From: UBA2197 sp034370465
GTDB lineage: Bacteria; Desulfobacterota; Desulfuromonadia; Desulfuromonadales; UBA2197
Reading direction: 5' to 3'
Assembly (NCBI GenBank): GCA_034370465.1
Contig: JAXMLA010000317.1
Coordinates: 1-64,000 of the forward strand
DNA length: 64,000 bases
Below are positions 1 to 11,945 of this stretch, piece by piece; positions within the stretch are counted from its first letter, which is position 1, and each line of letters starts with the position of its first letter. A program made the translations under genes and the position numbers. Under the pieces are notes generated by a model. It worked only from the letters and a program-made list of their open reading frames with translations. It did not search any database and was not told the DNA's origin.

Positions 1-1027
1 TTGCTGCATCAACAGCACGTTTAATGGCTTGTTTTACATCCTCCCAACGATCCTTAATGCGAGCGCATGTGTCTTTTGTGAAGCTTGATACTCGATAAGC
101 GACGGGTAAATCGAGAAGCACCAGACAAGACTTCATTACGAAATCTTTGTTCAATTTATTTTTGCGGGTGAGTTGGTTATTTAGCTCATTGACGAATTCG
201 TTAATAACCTCACGAGCGTTTTCCGAGCCCCAGTGTAACGTCAGAGTTGACAGAAGCAAATCAGACTTGCTCAGCTTCGTGCCGCCTGAATTTGCCCGAA
301 CGAAAATTTCCAAAATGCGTTCATGATCGGGATCCGTTTCCGTGTAAAAAGAAATGGCATCGTCAGCCCAGATTGCCTCGTATAAACGCGTCAGGTTGTG
401 TTCTACAACGCTTACCTCATGAGGCGTTAATCCTCGAATATCCCTGATATCCCTAACCTTTCGATCAACAAGACTTTGCAGCCCAACATCGAGATCCACA
501 TCCATAATACGACCGACCTCAAACCAGTAACTGCTCTTATTGAGCAAGCTCGGAGTGTAGTCATAAAATTCAAAACGATAAAATATCTCATCATCCGCAT
601 TTGGGACTCTTCCGTCATGCAGCAGGTCTAAAAATAATTTCTTTGGTACAGCGGTTCTCGCTCCTTTTCCACTCTTCATTTTTCTGCCGACGTAAGTACC
701 TTGTAAACCGACTAAAATCGCCGTCAATCTTTGCTGCCCGTCCAAAACAAATGTAATTTCTGACCTTCCGAGTATGCGGGCCAATGGCGCCCTATTTTGT
801 GACTCTTTTACGTTATATAAAAAATCATAGGCCTCAATATCGTATCGTGAATGGGGGGGAACCTGCCAAAACAGAAATGAACTGATTGGGTACCGCCGCA
901 TTAATGAATCAAACAATGCGCTTATCTGCTCGGTCGTCCAAACAAACTCACGCTGCATCGCTGGAAGAAATAACTTCGTGTTAATTCGAGGCAGAACAGC
1001 AGCAATGGTTTCAGATTTGTAACTCAT
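1..1027 (-). CDS. DUF262 (GmrS/ParB-like) protein, cut by window edge
   Basis: The reading frame is open from an ATG at 1027 to the window start, so about 342 N-terminal residues are visible and the C-terminus is missing. An AAGGGGGG ribosome site lies 4-5 bases before the ATG. The diagnostic motif is FVLDGQQRLTAI near residue 85, the DGQQR signature of the DUF262/ParB-like nuclease fold shared by GmrS of the type IV restriction enzyme GmrSD and by many phage-defence proteins. An early QREFVW motif and a later FVRANSGGTKLSKSDLL segment also match DUF262. Whether a C-terminal DUF1524 HNH nuclease follows cannot be seen. The gene is AT-richer than the core genes to the right and sits in the stretch beyond the 3' end of tRNA-Asn, so horizontal acquisition is likely. 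A defence role is an inference from the family only. Confidence 0.8.
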   Translation of the reverse strand, partial: MSYKSETIAAVLPRINTKLFLPAMQREFVWTTEQISALFDSLMRRYPISSFLFWQVPPHSRYDIEAYDFLYNVKESQNRAPLARILGRSEITFVLDGQQRLTAILVGLQGTYVGRKMKSGKGARTAVPKKLFLDLLHDGRVPNADDEIFYRFEFYDYTPSLLNKSSYWFEVGRIMDVDLDVGLQSLVDRKVRDIRDIRGLTPHEVSVVEHNLTRLYEAIWADDAISFYTETDPDHERILEIFVRANSGGTKLSKSDLLLSTLTLHWGSENAREVINEFVNELNNQLTRKNKLNKDFVMKSCLVLLDLPVAYRVSSFTKDTCARIKDRWEDVKQAIKRAVDAA

Positions 1028-1272
1028 TTAGCCCCCCTTAATTGGATCGCAAAAAATCGGAAAACTTTTCATAAAAAACAAAATCGCCCAGACGACTACT
1101 GCCATCGGGCGGACCGTTCGCTGGTTCACGTTGTTGCCAGCCGGCGTTTGCCATTACCCTTCTCCCTGTAATCATTACATAAAAATCATTGGCGAAAATT
1201 AGCATAAAACACGGCTCGGAACAATGGATTAGCTGCAATTTGCAGCAAAAAATTAGCACTTACTACCTTGAT

Positions 1273-1506
1273 CTACTCCTTATCTCTAAAAGGATCGAAT
1301 TTTTCTCCTCTGCGCACTAGATGCATACGGACATTCTCTATCTGAAAACCGTGTCCCTTGTTGTCATGATCTACTAAAAACTTGTTGGCGTCGATTGCAT
1401 CAAATCGAAATGCAGAATTAGGCTTTTTTGTATAGTAAACCCGATGGGTCACTCTGCTGAATCCTTTAACGAATACTCCATTATGTTGAATGATTACCTT
1501 GGGCAT
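1273..1506 (-). CDS. Small hypothetical protein (77 aa)
   Basis: The frame gives a basic, soluble-looking protein of 77 residues with no membrane segment or motif I recognise. I chose the ATG at 1506 because an AAGGAGG lies upstream (1520-1526), although its 13-base spacing is longer than usual. The frame extends upstream without a better start. Codon use is ordinary and the amino-acid composition looks protein-like (VIIQHNGVFVKGF, then AFRFDAIDANKFLVD). It precedes the DUF262 gene on the same strand with about 245 bases between them. Those bases hold only a doubtful 38-codon frame (1038-1154) preceded by a GGAG-like site. Function unknown; it may belong to the same acquired segment. Confidence 0.45.
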   Translation of the reverse strand: MPKVIIQHNGVFVKGFSRVTHRVYYTKKPNSAFRFDAIDANKFLVDHDNKGHGFQIENVRMHLVRRGEKFDPFRDKE

Positions 1507-1579
1507 ACCTACTCTCCAGCCTCCTTGACTGTCGAAATATCCAATCTCTGAATGACTACAACCAAGTGTCAAATTAGCC

Positions 1580-1951
1580 TTAACAGGCGGGTCGCGTCCC
1601 GCCAGACGCCATACTTTTGTCCAAACGGCAACAAAAAGTACGCAAAAAATGCCTTTCTCCTGCGGAGGGCATCTCTGTCTCCCGTCTTCTTCTGATCAAC
1701 TTATTGTCGATGCATTGACTGGCGCAGCACTCCTCGGCACGAAGAGCGGGGCACGATTCTTATGCGGGCACCAAGGGCGGTGAAAGCTCATTTTCTGCCG
1801 CAATTAACTCTTGGCAATTGCCCCCCGCAGTCTTGACCCTAAAGCGGGCGAAAAATATTTCGCCCCTACGCAAAAGCAATGGCGGGCTGGTGAATGAGCG
1901 GGGATGGTCAGATGATGTTCACCGTTTTCGGAAAAGAGAAGGGATCTCCGT
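1580..1951. other. Gene-free stretch between hipA and the small ORF
   Basis: No frame here looks coding on either strand. It contains a GGGCGAAA/TTTCGCCC palindrome at 1846-1865 of the REP-like kind, and a G+C-rich CGGGTCGCGTCCCG segment at 1588-1601. The remainder is non-repetitive sequence with no promoter or RNA signature that I can identify. Confidence 0.5.
1846..1865. repeat. REP-like palindrome
   Basis: The arms GGGCGAAA (1846-1853) and TTTCGCCC (1858-1865) are perfect inverted copies around ATAT-type AT bases, followed by CCTACG. Short palindromes of this design (GTAGGGGCGA-type) recur between genes in many bacterial genomes. A second GTAGGG-bounded element is present at 61781-61835 in this window. 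The family assignment is by pattern only. Confidence 0.4.
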
Positions 1952-3142
1952 TCAGCGCTGCAAGTAATCATCGATTTCCCCAAACCGCTTAGCGTCCTGT
2001 AGCGGCACACCGCAAGCCGTGAACTCCTCCCGCCAATGCGCAACGGCAGCAAAGACCTCTTCGACAATGGTGGCCGCGCCGGAAATCTTCCATGAGCGAC
2101 CGAGTTTTTCCAGATTAGCACGTCCGGGATAAACGGGATCTAAGTCAAAAAAGAGGACGTGTTCGCCCCGTTGCCCGATATCGGGAACCAGGTCAAAGGC
2201 GGGAGATAGCCGCCAACCGGTTTCGCGGTCACACAACATCCAAAAGTTCTTCAAGTGATCATCCGTGTTGTGCACCACAGCATTGAAGACCATCTGGCGG
2301 AACAACCGTTCTGAATCTTCCTGAGGGTCGGCGCTGACCTTGCGCACCACATTCAGTAGGTCTGCATAGCGACACAGGTAATGCCCTGTAGCTTTCAAAA
2401 GGGTTTGCAGACTGATCATGTGGCGACGCCCTGCCGGGGCCAGGTCGAAGCGGCGGACCAGCAGCACCGGTTTGCTCCCGCATTCCACCAAGCGAGTGAA
2501 CGGGACAATCAGCCCCGCCCTTGCGGCCAAATTCATGGTGGCGGCTTCGATGCGAACGACATCAACATGGTCTTTGATGCTGGGGAACTTGGCGAGATAA
2601 TGCTCATCCGCTTTTTCGTCGTAGACCAAAGCTTTGGGACGTGCTCCCCCCGGTGAGCTTCCCGCGCCAAGCAGCAAATTGATATCCGTATCCGTAGTCT
2701 CTCCACGTTCGAAGGCTTCAGCGGACTGGACCAGGCGATCCAGATTAAGAACAGAAGCTTCCGCAGACGAATGAACAGGAGTTCCGAGTTCGGTATAGGA
2801 GAGGGCTCCGAGTCCGGAATCCCCCAAAGCCAGGAGTAAGGTCGGCAGGTTCTGCTGGTGGGGGGTGATGCGGTGCTTGCGAACCAACAATTTCCTTCCC
2901 CAATCATCGGGAAGGCTGTCTTCGAACACCCCGAAGACTCCGGGATGATCGATAGCGAAATCTCCCTCACGCAACGGCAGAGAAACAGGGTCCAGAGAAA
3001 AAGCATCGGATCGGCTCAGGTACCCCGACGCATAACGAAAGGCCCCACGATTGCGACTGCCGGCGACAATTTCGCAGACCATCTCTCCGGCAAGAACGCG
3101 CCCGGCGGCCAGCGTAATCCAGACCTCGATGCGATAAATCAT
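1952..3142 (-). CDS. hipA: HipA-family serine/threonine kinase toxin
   Basis: 396 residues, slightly shorter than E. coli HipA (about 440). The N-terminal HipA subdomain includes PDDWGRKLLVRKHR. A glycine-rich loop segment (SSPGGARPKALV) precedes the ATP-binding lysine region (YLAKFPS), and the catalytic loop HNTDDHLKNF is intact, followed by SPAFDLVPD, the metal-binding aspartate. HipA kinases of known function phosphorylate glutamyl-tRNA synthetase and induce dormancy; the target here is unknown. The start ATG overlaps the stop of the antitoxin gene by four bases (ATGA), so the pair is translationally coupled and antitoxin comes first. The kinase residues appear complete, so this is likely an active toxin rather than a relic. 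Confidence 0.92.
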   Translation of the reverse strand: MIYRIEVWITLAAGRVLAGEMVCEIVAGSRNRGAFRYASGYLSRSDAFSLDPVSLPLREGDFAIDHPGVFGVFEDSLPDDWGRKLLVRKHRITPHQQNLPTLLLALGDSGLGALSYTELGTPVHSSAEASVLNLDRLVQSAEAFERGETTDTDINLLLGAGSSPGGARPKALVYDEKADEHYLAKFPSIKDHVDVVRIEAATMNLAARAGLIVPFTRLVECGSKPVLLVRRFDLAPAGRRHMISLQTLLKATGHYLCRYADLLNVVRKVSADPQEDSERLFRQMVFNAVVHNTDDHLKNFWMLCDRETGWRLSPAFDLVPDIGQRGEHVLFFDLDPVYPGRANLEKLGRSWKISGAATIVEEVFAAVAHWREEFTACGVPLQDAKRFGEIDDYLQR

Positions 3143-3447
3143 TTATGCTCCTTGCGAGAAGCGCGTTGCCGTTTGGGGACTTTCAACTGTTCATACTTGG
3201 CAAAGAGGTCTTCTGTCGGTGCCAACAAATGGTCGAAATCCTCGACACGACCAAGGATATCCAGGGCTACAGCCCATTGCCCAATTGGTACGCTGGGGTC
3301 ACCGTGCTCCATCTTGTAATACGTCGGAATAGACACCCCGATCCGCGAAGCGAACACCTGCTGAGTCTCATTACGCCGCAATCGCCCCTCACGCAATCTG
3401 GCGCCTAAAGACTTCAACCGGTCATTTGTTTGTTCAGAAAGAATCAT
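3139..3447 (-). CDS. hipB: HipB-like XRE-family antitoxin
   Basis: About 102 residues. Residues 15-70 form a lambda-repressor/XRE helix-turn-helix: LREGRLRRNETQQVFASRIG, then the recognition segment VSIPTYYKMEHG. HipB antitoxins bind their toxin and repress their own promoter. The ATG at 3447 is chosen; a GTG two codons earlier (3453) is an alternative and neither has a strong ribosome site. A promoter at 3477-3504 lies 30 bases upstream. The stop overlaps the start of hipA, forming a two-gene operon. The C-terminus is rich in lysine and arginine, unlike E. coli HipB, whose tail is a degradation signal, so turnover may differ. Confidence 0.9.
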   Translation of the reverse strand: MILSEQTNDRLKSLGARLREGRLRRNETQQVFASRIGVSIPTYYKMEHGDPSVPIGQWAVALDILGRVEDFDHLLAPTEDLFAKYEQLKVPKRQRASRKEHK

Positions 3448-3476
3448 ACTCACCGTTAACTTTAAATATATTTTGC

Positions 3477-3504
3477 ACTATAAATAAAAATTACTCTTAT
3501 GCAA
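3477..3504 (-). promoter_or_regulatory. Promoter of hipBA
   Basis: On the minus strand TTGCAT (3499-3504) and TATAGT (3477-3482) are separated by 16 bases, a good sigma-70 match. The AT-rich sequence between it and the start codon (TTTATAGTGCAAAATATA) contains short imperfect dyads that could be HipB operators. Confidence 0.6.
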
Positions 3505-3598
3505 ACATTTTTTTGTTTTAAAATCTATCTTTCTGGCGAAGAGGGATGATCAGCGTATGAAAAACTGGCGAAAAGTTCACTTCCGCATTTTCTTGAAA

Positions 3599-3634
3599 TA
3601 AAAAAGGCCGCCTCCAGTGATGAAGACGGCCTTT
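3599..3634 (-). terminator. Terminator of tRNA-Asn
   Basis: On the minus strand AAAGGCCG...CGGCCTTT forms a hairpin followed by a run of T. It begins 9 bases past the 3' end of the tRNA gene. Confidence 0.8.
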
Positions 3635-3642
3635 GATTCGTT

Positions 3643-3718
3643 TGGCTCCCCGAGCAAGACTCGAACTTGCGACAAGGCGATTAACAGTCGCCTGCTCTAC
3701 CGACTGAGCTATCAGGGA
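3643..3718 (-). tRNA. tRNA-Asn (GTT)
   Basis: A 76-base cloverleaf. The acceptor arms TCCCTGA and TCGGGGA pair (one G-T), the T arm contains GTTCGAGTC, the D arm contains AGCTCAGTCGGTAGAGC, and the anticodon loop reads CTGTTAA, giving anticodon GTT. The CCA end is encoded. The 3' end faces the accessory stretch 1-3.6 kb, the usual geometry for tRNA-targeted integrative elements. Confidence 0.97.
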
Positions 3719-3827
3719 ACGGTAGTTGTGTCTCGTGCTGGTCGATTTCTTAAGTTACTGCCTTGTCATCGGCGGGCAACCGGAAAGATGCTTCCCTGAA
3801 AATCTTTGTAGCGTCGGGACGGGAAAT

Positions 3828-3856
3828 CTTATACAACGGGGATAAAATGATGTCAA
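3828..3856 (-). promoter_or_regulatory. Promoter of tRNA-Asn
   Basis: A consensus TTGACA (3851-3856), a 17-base spacer and TATAAG (3828-3833) on the minus strand point at the tRNA gene, leaving a 5' leader of roughly 100 bases to be trimmed by RNase P. Confidence 0.75.
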
Positions 3857-3914
3857 GAAGGAATCTGCATCGCCCTCCAGCAAAACGGGCTGGCGCATGC
3901 TGCCAGGAGTTGAC

Positions 3915-4697
3915 ATGTCTAACCCCTTGATCATAGCGCACCGCGGCGCTTCATTCGATGCTCCGGAGAATACCCTGGCCGCCTTCCACTTGGCATTTGC
4001 GCAGGGGGCGGACGGGATTGAAGCGGATTTTCGCCTGAGCAGCGATGGTGAGATTGTCTGCATCCATGACGCGATGACCGGTCGCACAGCCGAGCGCAAT
4101 CTGCGCGTTGCAACCCACTCCCTGGCCGAACTGCGTGGTCTCGACTTCGGGGGATGGAGGGGGCCGCAATGGCAGGGGGAAAAAATTCCGACCCTTGCCG
4201 AGGTGCTGACGATCTTGCCGACCGGGAAGAAGTTCTTTATCGAGATCAAGTGTGGCGTTGAGATTATTTCGCCGCTCCACAAACTCTTGACCACGACCGC
4301 CACCGCCACGGAGCAACTGTGCTTTCTCACTTTTGATGCGTTACTACTTGCAGCTCTCAAAGGAGCGTTTCCGACGATCAAGTCCTGTCTCAATGTCGAA
4401 TATCACCGCACCGGACTGGTCGGCGCGTGGCAACCTTCGGCGGAGGAGCTGGTGCGAATCCTGTCGCACTGCGGCGCCGCGGGCCTCTCCTCCCAGGCCC
4501 ACCGCTGCATCGACGCTGACTTTATCGAACGCTTGCGCTCATCCGGGAACGAACTGCACATCTGGACGGTTGATTTTTTAGCCGACGCCCGTCATTATCA
4601 CGCGCTGGGAGTCGATTCCCTGATGTCGAACCGGCCGGGTTTTCTCCGTCAGGAACTCCTGGCCGCATCGTTATGGTCCCCGCTTGCCGGAAGGTAA
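3915..4697 (+). CDS. Glycerophosphodiester phosphodiesterase
   Basis: About 260 residues, the usual length of cytoplasmic UgpQ-type GDPD enzymes, which hydrolyse glycerophosphodiesters to glycerol-3-phosphate and an alcohol. The family signatures are all present: IAHRGASFDAPENTLAAF at the N-terminus with the catalytic HRG, then GIEADFRLSSDG with the metal-binding E-x-D, then the second histidine in IHD. FIEIKCG holds another metal ligand and the tail HIWTVDF closes the TIM barrel. I prefer the ATG at 3915, which has AGGAG five bases upstream, over the ATG at 3897. There is no signal peptide. It lies three bases before the acyltransferase/hydrolase gene, so both probably act on phospholipid turnover. 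Confidence 0.93.
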   Translation: MSNPLIIAHRGASFDAPENTLAAFHLAFAQGADGIEADFRLSSDGEIVCIHDAMTGRTAERNLRVATHSLAELRGLDFGGWRGPQWQGEKIPTLAEVLTILPTGKKFFIEIKCGVEIISPLHKLLTTTATATEQLCFLTFDALLLAALKGAFPTIKSCLNVEYHRTGLVGAWQPSAEELVRILSHCGAAGLSSQAHRCIDADFIERLRSSGNELHIWTVDFLADARHYHALGVDSLMSNRPGFLRQELLAASLWSPLAGR

Positions 4698-4700
4698 AAA

Positions 4701-6872
4701 ATGAACCGTCGTGCCTATCTGACTTCCGGTCGCGCCATCGCGCTCCTCGAAAACCTGTCCCGCGTCCGCATCAACATGCATGGCCGCGAAAACCTTTCTG
4801 CTGCCCCGACGATCTTTGTCGTCAATCACTTTACCCGCATCGAGACCCTCCTTCTCCCTTTCCATATCTACTCTCTGACGCAGCGGCCAGTCTGGTCTCT
4901 TGCGGATGCCGCGCTCTTTCGCGGCACCTTCGGCAATCTCCTCGATGCTCTCGGCGCGGTCTCGACCAGAGCCCCGGACCGCGATCGCTTGATGGTCAAG
5001 AGTCTGTTGACCGGTGAAGCCAACTGGATCATCTTTCCGGAAGGGTGCATGGTCAAGGATAAGGTGATTATCGAGCAGGCGCGTTACGCCATCTCCTGCG
5101 CCGGCGGCCGCAAGCCGCCCCACACCGGCGCCGCCACCCTGGCTCTGCGCACGGAGTTCTACCGGAAAAGGCTGCAAACCCTGACTAACGACCTCCCGGA
5201 CGAGGCGGAGCGACTCAGGGCACTCTTCGGCATCACTGCACCGACGGACATCCTGACGACTCCGACGCAAATCATTCCGGTCAACATCACCTACTACCCT
5301 CTCCGCGCCAAGGAGAATGCCCTCAGCCGCCTCGCTGAACGCTACCTCGGGGATTTACCGGAACGCTTTCACGAAGAGCTGTTGATCGAGGGGGCGATGC
5401 TGCTGGAAGGAGTGGATATTGACATCCGCTTCGGCGCACCGCTGGCGGTCGGCGAGAACCTCGACTGTAGTGAGATCATGAACGATATCAAATCCGTGCA
5501 GCGCATCGATTTCGAAGATCGCCTCCCATCCCTCCATGCCATGCGCAAAGAAGCGTTCCGCATCATGCAGAGTTATATGGAAGCAATCTACAAGCTGACG
5601 ACGGTGAATCACGATCACCTTTTCGCCTCGCTGCTTCGCACTTTCCCCTTCAGCAGAATGACTCCCGCCGATTTTCGCCGACGGATCTTTCTCTTGAGTA
5701 ACGACCTGACCTCTCTCGGCTTGCATAAGCACCAAAGCCTGGGAGAAGGGCAGTTAGCCCTCTTGACCGACGACCGTTTCAATAAATACCACGAATTTCT
5801 TGCCCTGGCCCTGGAGACCGGAGTTTTGCGCCAGGAAGGAGACTACCTGGTCAAGGATCCGACGAAATTCTCTTCACCTTTGACCCTCAATCGCGCCCGC
5901 ATCGACAATCCCATCGGCGTCCTCGCCAACGAAGTCCTACCGTTGAGCAAGCTGCAAAAGAGGATCCGCTTTTATGCCTACCTCCCGCCGATGGCGGTCC
6001 GTTACCTGGTAGCGAAACAGATTATCAAGGGGGCGGAGCAGGAGTTTGCAGTCGATTATCAGAGTTTTTTCCGGGCCGGAGAGTCCAAAGAGCAGGAGAT
6101 AGGGAGACCAGTACTGCTGCGCGGTACCTCCCGTAAACTCGGGATCATTCTCATCCACGGTTTTTTGGCTGCTCCCCGCGAAATGATCGAGCTTGCCAAC
6201 TACCTGCAGCAGCGCGGCTGGTGGGTCTACGTCCTCAGAGTCAAGGGGCATGGCACATCGCCGGCTGATTTGGCCCGGCGGAAAGGGAGCGACTGGCAGA
6301 ACTCTGTCGACGTCGGTTATGCCGCCCTAAGTAGCCTTTGTGACAAGGTCATCGTCGGTGGTTTCTCCTTCGGCGGGGGGTTGGCCCTCGACTGTGCGGC
6401 CCGCATCCCGCAGATAATTGCGGTCTTTGCCGTCTCTCCGCCGATGCAACTGCAAGATCTGTCTTCAAGATTTGCAACGACGATCGCCGCCTGGAATCGC
6501 TTGATGGACAGGTTGAAACGGGAGGCGGGGAAGAAGGAGTATGCCGAGATCGTCCCGGAACATCCCGAGATCAACTATCACCGCCTGCCGATTGTCAGTC
6601 TGGTTGCCATGGGGAATGTCATGAGAGCGCTCGCGGCCAAACTGCCGGCGATTACCGTACCGACCTTGATTGTCCAGGCAAAAGGTGATCCAGTGGTAAC
6701 GCCGAACGGATCAAGGCGCCTCTTTGAAAAGCTCGGAGCCAAGGAGAAGGAGTATCTCCTCGTTGACCTGAATCGTCACGGCATCCTTTCAGGCCCCAGC
6801 GCTGAGCAGGTCCATAGCGCAATTGCTGCCTTTATCGAGCGGGTTTTGAAGCTAAAGGAGACGAAAGAGTAG
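4701..6872 (+). CDS. Fused PlsC-like acyltransferase and alpha/beta hydrolase
   Basis: 723 residues with two enzyme parts. Residues about 20-260 resemble 1-acyl-glycerol-3-phosphate acyltransferases: motif I is NHFTRIET, an HX4E instead of the usual HX4D, and motif III is IIFPEGCMVKDK. Residues about 475-720 are an alpha/beta hydrolase: the oxyanion segment ILIHGFLAAPREM, nucleophile elbow GGFSFGGG, aspartate in QAKGDPVV and the final histidine in NRHGIL. The roughly 200 residues between them are helical and of unknown role. A likely job is deacylation and reacylation of a lipid, in line with the upstream phosphodiesterase gene with which it forms a two-gene operon (three-base gap). The substrate is unknown. 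No signal peptide is seen; membrane association is an inference from the acyltransferase family. Confidence 0.8.
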   Translation: MNRRAYLTSGRAIALLENLSRVRINMHGRENLSAAPTIFVVNHFTRIETLLLPFHIYSLTQRPVWSLADAALFRGTFGNLLDALGAVSTRAPDRDRLMVKSLLTGEANWIIFPEGCMVKDKVIIEQARYAISCAGGRKPPHTGAATLALRTEFYRKRLQTLTNDLPDEAERLRALFGITAPTDILTTPTQIIPVNITYYPLRAKENALSRLAERYLGDLPERFHEELLIEGAMLLEGVDIDIRFGAPLAVGENLDCSEIMNDIKSVQRIDFEDRLPSLHAMRKEAFRIMQSYMEAIYKLTTVNHDHLFASLLRTFPFSRMTPADFRRRIFLLSNDLTSLGLHKHQSLGEGQLALLTDDRFNKYHEFLALALETGVLRQEGDYLVKDPTKFSSPLTLNRARIDNPIGVLANEVLPLSKLQKRIRFYAYLPPMAVRYLVAKQIIKGAEQEFAVDYQSFFRAGESKEQEIGRPVLLRGTSRKLGIILIHGFLAAPREMIELANYLQQRGWWVYVLRVKGHGTSPADLARRKGSDWQNSVDVGYAALSSLCDKVIVGGFSFGGGLALDCAARIPQIIAVFAVSPPMQLQDLSSRFATTIAAWNRLMDRLKREAGKKEYAEIVPEHPEINYHRLPIVSLVAMGNVMRALAAKLPAITVPTLIVQAKGDPVVTPNGSRRLFEKLGAKEKEYLLVDLNRHGILSGPSAEQVHSAIAAFIERVLKLKETKE

Positions 6873-6885
6873 CGGGAGGAAAAAT

Positions 6886-6929
6886 CATATAAAAGGCCTC
6901 AAGTCTGATGACTTGGGGCCTTTTATATG
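6886..6929. terminator. Bidirectional terminator
   Basis: A 20-base near-perfect stem (6886-6905 with 6910-6929) carrying AAAAGG and CCTTTT on its two sides separates the convergent acyltransferase and mglA genes and can serve both. Confidence 0.85.
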
Positions 6930-6962
6930 GAACAAATAGCGAGAAAGACAGATGTGCCGGCA

Positions 6963-7556
6963 TCAACCGCCGGTCCCTTGGCGAAGTTCGACGAGAATCA
7001 ACTTGGCGACAGCCTTGAGCGTTTCAAAGACCCCTTCACCGGTCGTGGCGCAGGCCTGAAATTCTGGCACGCCCTGGGGATTAAGGAGGGCTCGCAGCTC
7101 TTCCAGCGGAGTGACGTTCGGCAGATCACACTTGTTGTACTGCATGACAAAGGGAATCTTGTCGAGATCGTAGCCCTGCTCTTCGAGATTGATCCGCAGA
7201 TTGTCGAGGCTTTCGATATTGGCATCGAGACGCTCTTCCTGCGAATCGGCGACAAAGACGACACCATCGACCCCTTTAAGGATGAGTTTACGCGAAGCAT
7301 CATAAAAGACTTGACCGGGGACGGTATAAAGGTGGAAACGGGTCTTGAAACCGCGAATTTCGCCAAGGGCCAGCGGTAAAAAATCGAAGAAGAGGGTGCG
7401 TTCGGTCTCGGTCGCCAGGGAGATCATCTTCCCTTTGGCATCGGGAGCGGTTTTTTGGTAGACGTGCTGCAAATTCGTCGTTTTGCCGCACAGCCCGGGG
7501 CCGTAATAAACGATTTTGCAGTTAATTTCCCGTGAAGCATAGTTGATAAAAGACAT
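6963..7556 (-). CDS. mglA: MglA-type small GTPase
   Basis: 197 residues, the normal length for MglA, a Ras-like GTPase that sets polarity and drives motility machinery in Myxococcus. The P-loop is GPGLCGKTTN, the switch region includes TERTLFFDFLPL, the G3 segment is LYTVPGQVFYDASR, in which the canonical DxxG is TVPGQ as in other MglAs, and the G4 motif is NKCDL. It follows its GAP-like partner mglB with 14 bases between them. The start ATG at 7556 is preceded by a GGAAAGAG-type ribosome site. In Desulfuromonadales a link to twitching or pilus polarity is plausible but untested. Confidence 0.95.
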   Translation of the reverse strand: MSFINYASREINCKIVYYGPGLCGKTTNLQHVYQKTAPDAKGKMISLATETERTLFFDFLPLALGEIRGFKTRFHLYTVPGQVFYDASRKLILKGVDGVVFVADSQEERLDANIESLDNLRINLEEQGYDLDKIPFVMQYNKCDLPNVTPLEELRALLNPQGVPEFQACATTGEGVFETLKAVAKLILVELRQGTGG

Positions 7557-7570
7557 AGGACTCTTTCCTG

Positions 7571-8071
7571 TCAGCTGAACAGGTTATCGATATCGTCGTC
7601 GGTAATTTCGGCAAAGGGGCTGAGGGCGTTGCCGCTCTTCTCCTGAACCTCGGCCTTTTTGGCGAGGTCGTAGAAGATTTGGGTCAGCTCTTCACTCCCT
7701 TTCTTCACCCGCAGACGCACCAGTCCGAGGGAACTGCGCTGGTCGAAGATGACGACAAGGATGACCCGTTCGGCGACGATCGAGATATGGAGATTATCCT
7801 TTTCCCCTTCATGAAAGAGGATGGAGAACTCCTTTTCGCCGATGAGTTTGGCCAGCCCACCGGTGGCGGCAATATTTCCGGCGGTCAACGAGGCGAGACT
7901 GGTGGTGTCGAGGTGCTCGGTTTCGCCGACAGCGGAAATCAGCTGGCCGTTTTTATCGACTAGAAAGATCACCTTGGCATTCGCATCCCGCAACAGCTTT
8001 TCGATGATGAGATTGATCCGCTTGAACTCTTCGTCGTACATCACGAAGGACGACGTATTGGGACCGAGCAT
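7571..8071 (-). CDS. mglB: MglB-type roadblock/LC7 GAP
   Basis: 166 residues of Roadblock/LC7 fold, the family that activates GTP hydrolysis by MglA and forms dimers. The roadblock core runs from about residue 12 to 125, with VIFLVDKNGQLISAVG as the typical first strands and LTAGNIAATGGLAKLIG as the helix. The acidic C-terminal tail (EITDDDIDNLF) is longer than the core. I chose the ATG at 8071 because AAGGAG lies eight bases upstream; a TTG two codons earlier is less likely. A strong promoter at 8107-8135 precedes it. It is the first gene of the mglB-mglA operon. Confidence 0.93.
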   Translation of the reverse strand: MLGPNTSSFVMYDEEFKRINLIIEKLLRDANAKVIFLVDKNGQLISAVGETEHLDTTSLASLTAGNIAATGGLAKLIGEKEFSILFHEGEKDNLHISIVAERVILVVIFDQRSSLGLVRLRVKKGSEELTQIFYDLAKKAEVQEKSGNALSPFAEITDDDIDNLFS

Positions 8072-8106
8072 GGGCAAAGCTCCTTGGCATAAGTACTAGA
8101 TTGGTC

Positions 8107-8135
8107 TTTATAGCACCTTGCCCTGACTCTTTCAA
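8107..8135 (-). promoter_or_regulatory. Promoter of mglBA
   Basis: TTGAAA (8130-8135), 17 bases, TATAAA (8107-8112) on the minus strand, about 36 bases before the mglB start. Confidence 0.75.
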
Positions 8136-8174
8136 GATTATCCTTTACGGGATGTCACGGCTTCTACCTTCGGC

Positions 8175-8219
8175 GAAAAAAGAACCCCCGGTGCCTTGAG
8201 GCGATCGGGGGTTCTTTTT
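8175..8219 (-). terminator. Terminator of nifJ
   Basis: AAGAACCCCCG...CGGGGGTTCTT stem with runs of T on both outer sides; it lies just past the 3' end of nifJ and before the mglB promoter. Confidence 0.85.
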
Positions 8220-8263
8220 CAGCCTGTCTGCTTAACTAATCAACTATTCATTTTTATCAAATG

Positions 8264-11821
<3,558 letters not shown>

Positions 11822-11945
11822 CGATAAAATCCTCCTTGGGCTGGGTTATTCAGTCGTTCTGACATGAGCGAAACAGGAATCAGCACTGATACGGGAACAG
11901 CTTTGCTACTTTTGAACAAATTTTAGTATGCGCGCAACGGTAAAA

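Noticed and set aside
1038..1154. 38-codon ORF before the DUF262 gene
   Set aside because: A GGAG-like site precedes it, but the composition is not protein-like and no conservation evidence is available.
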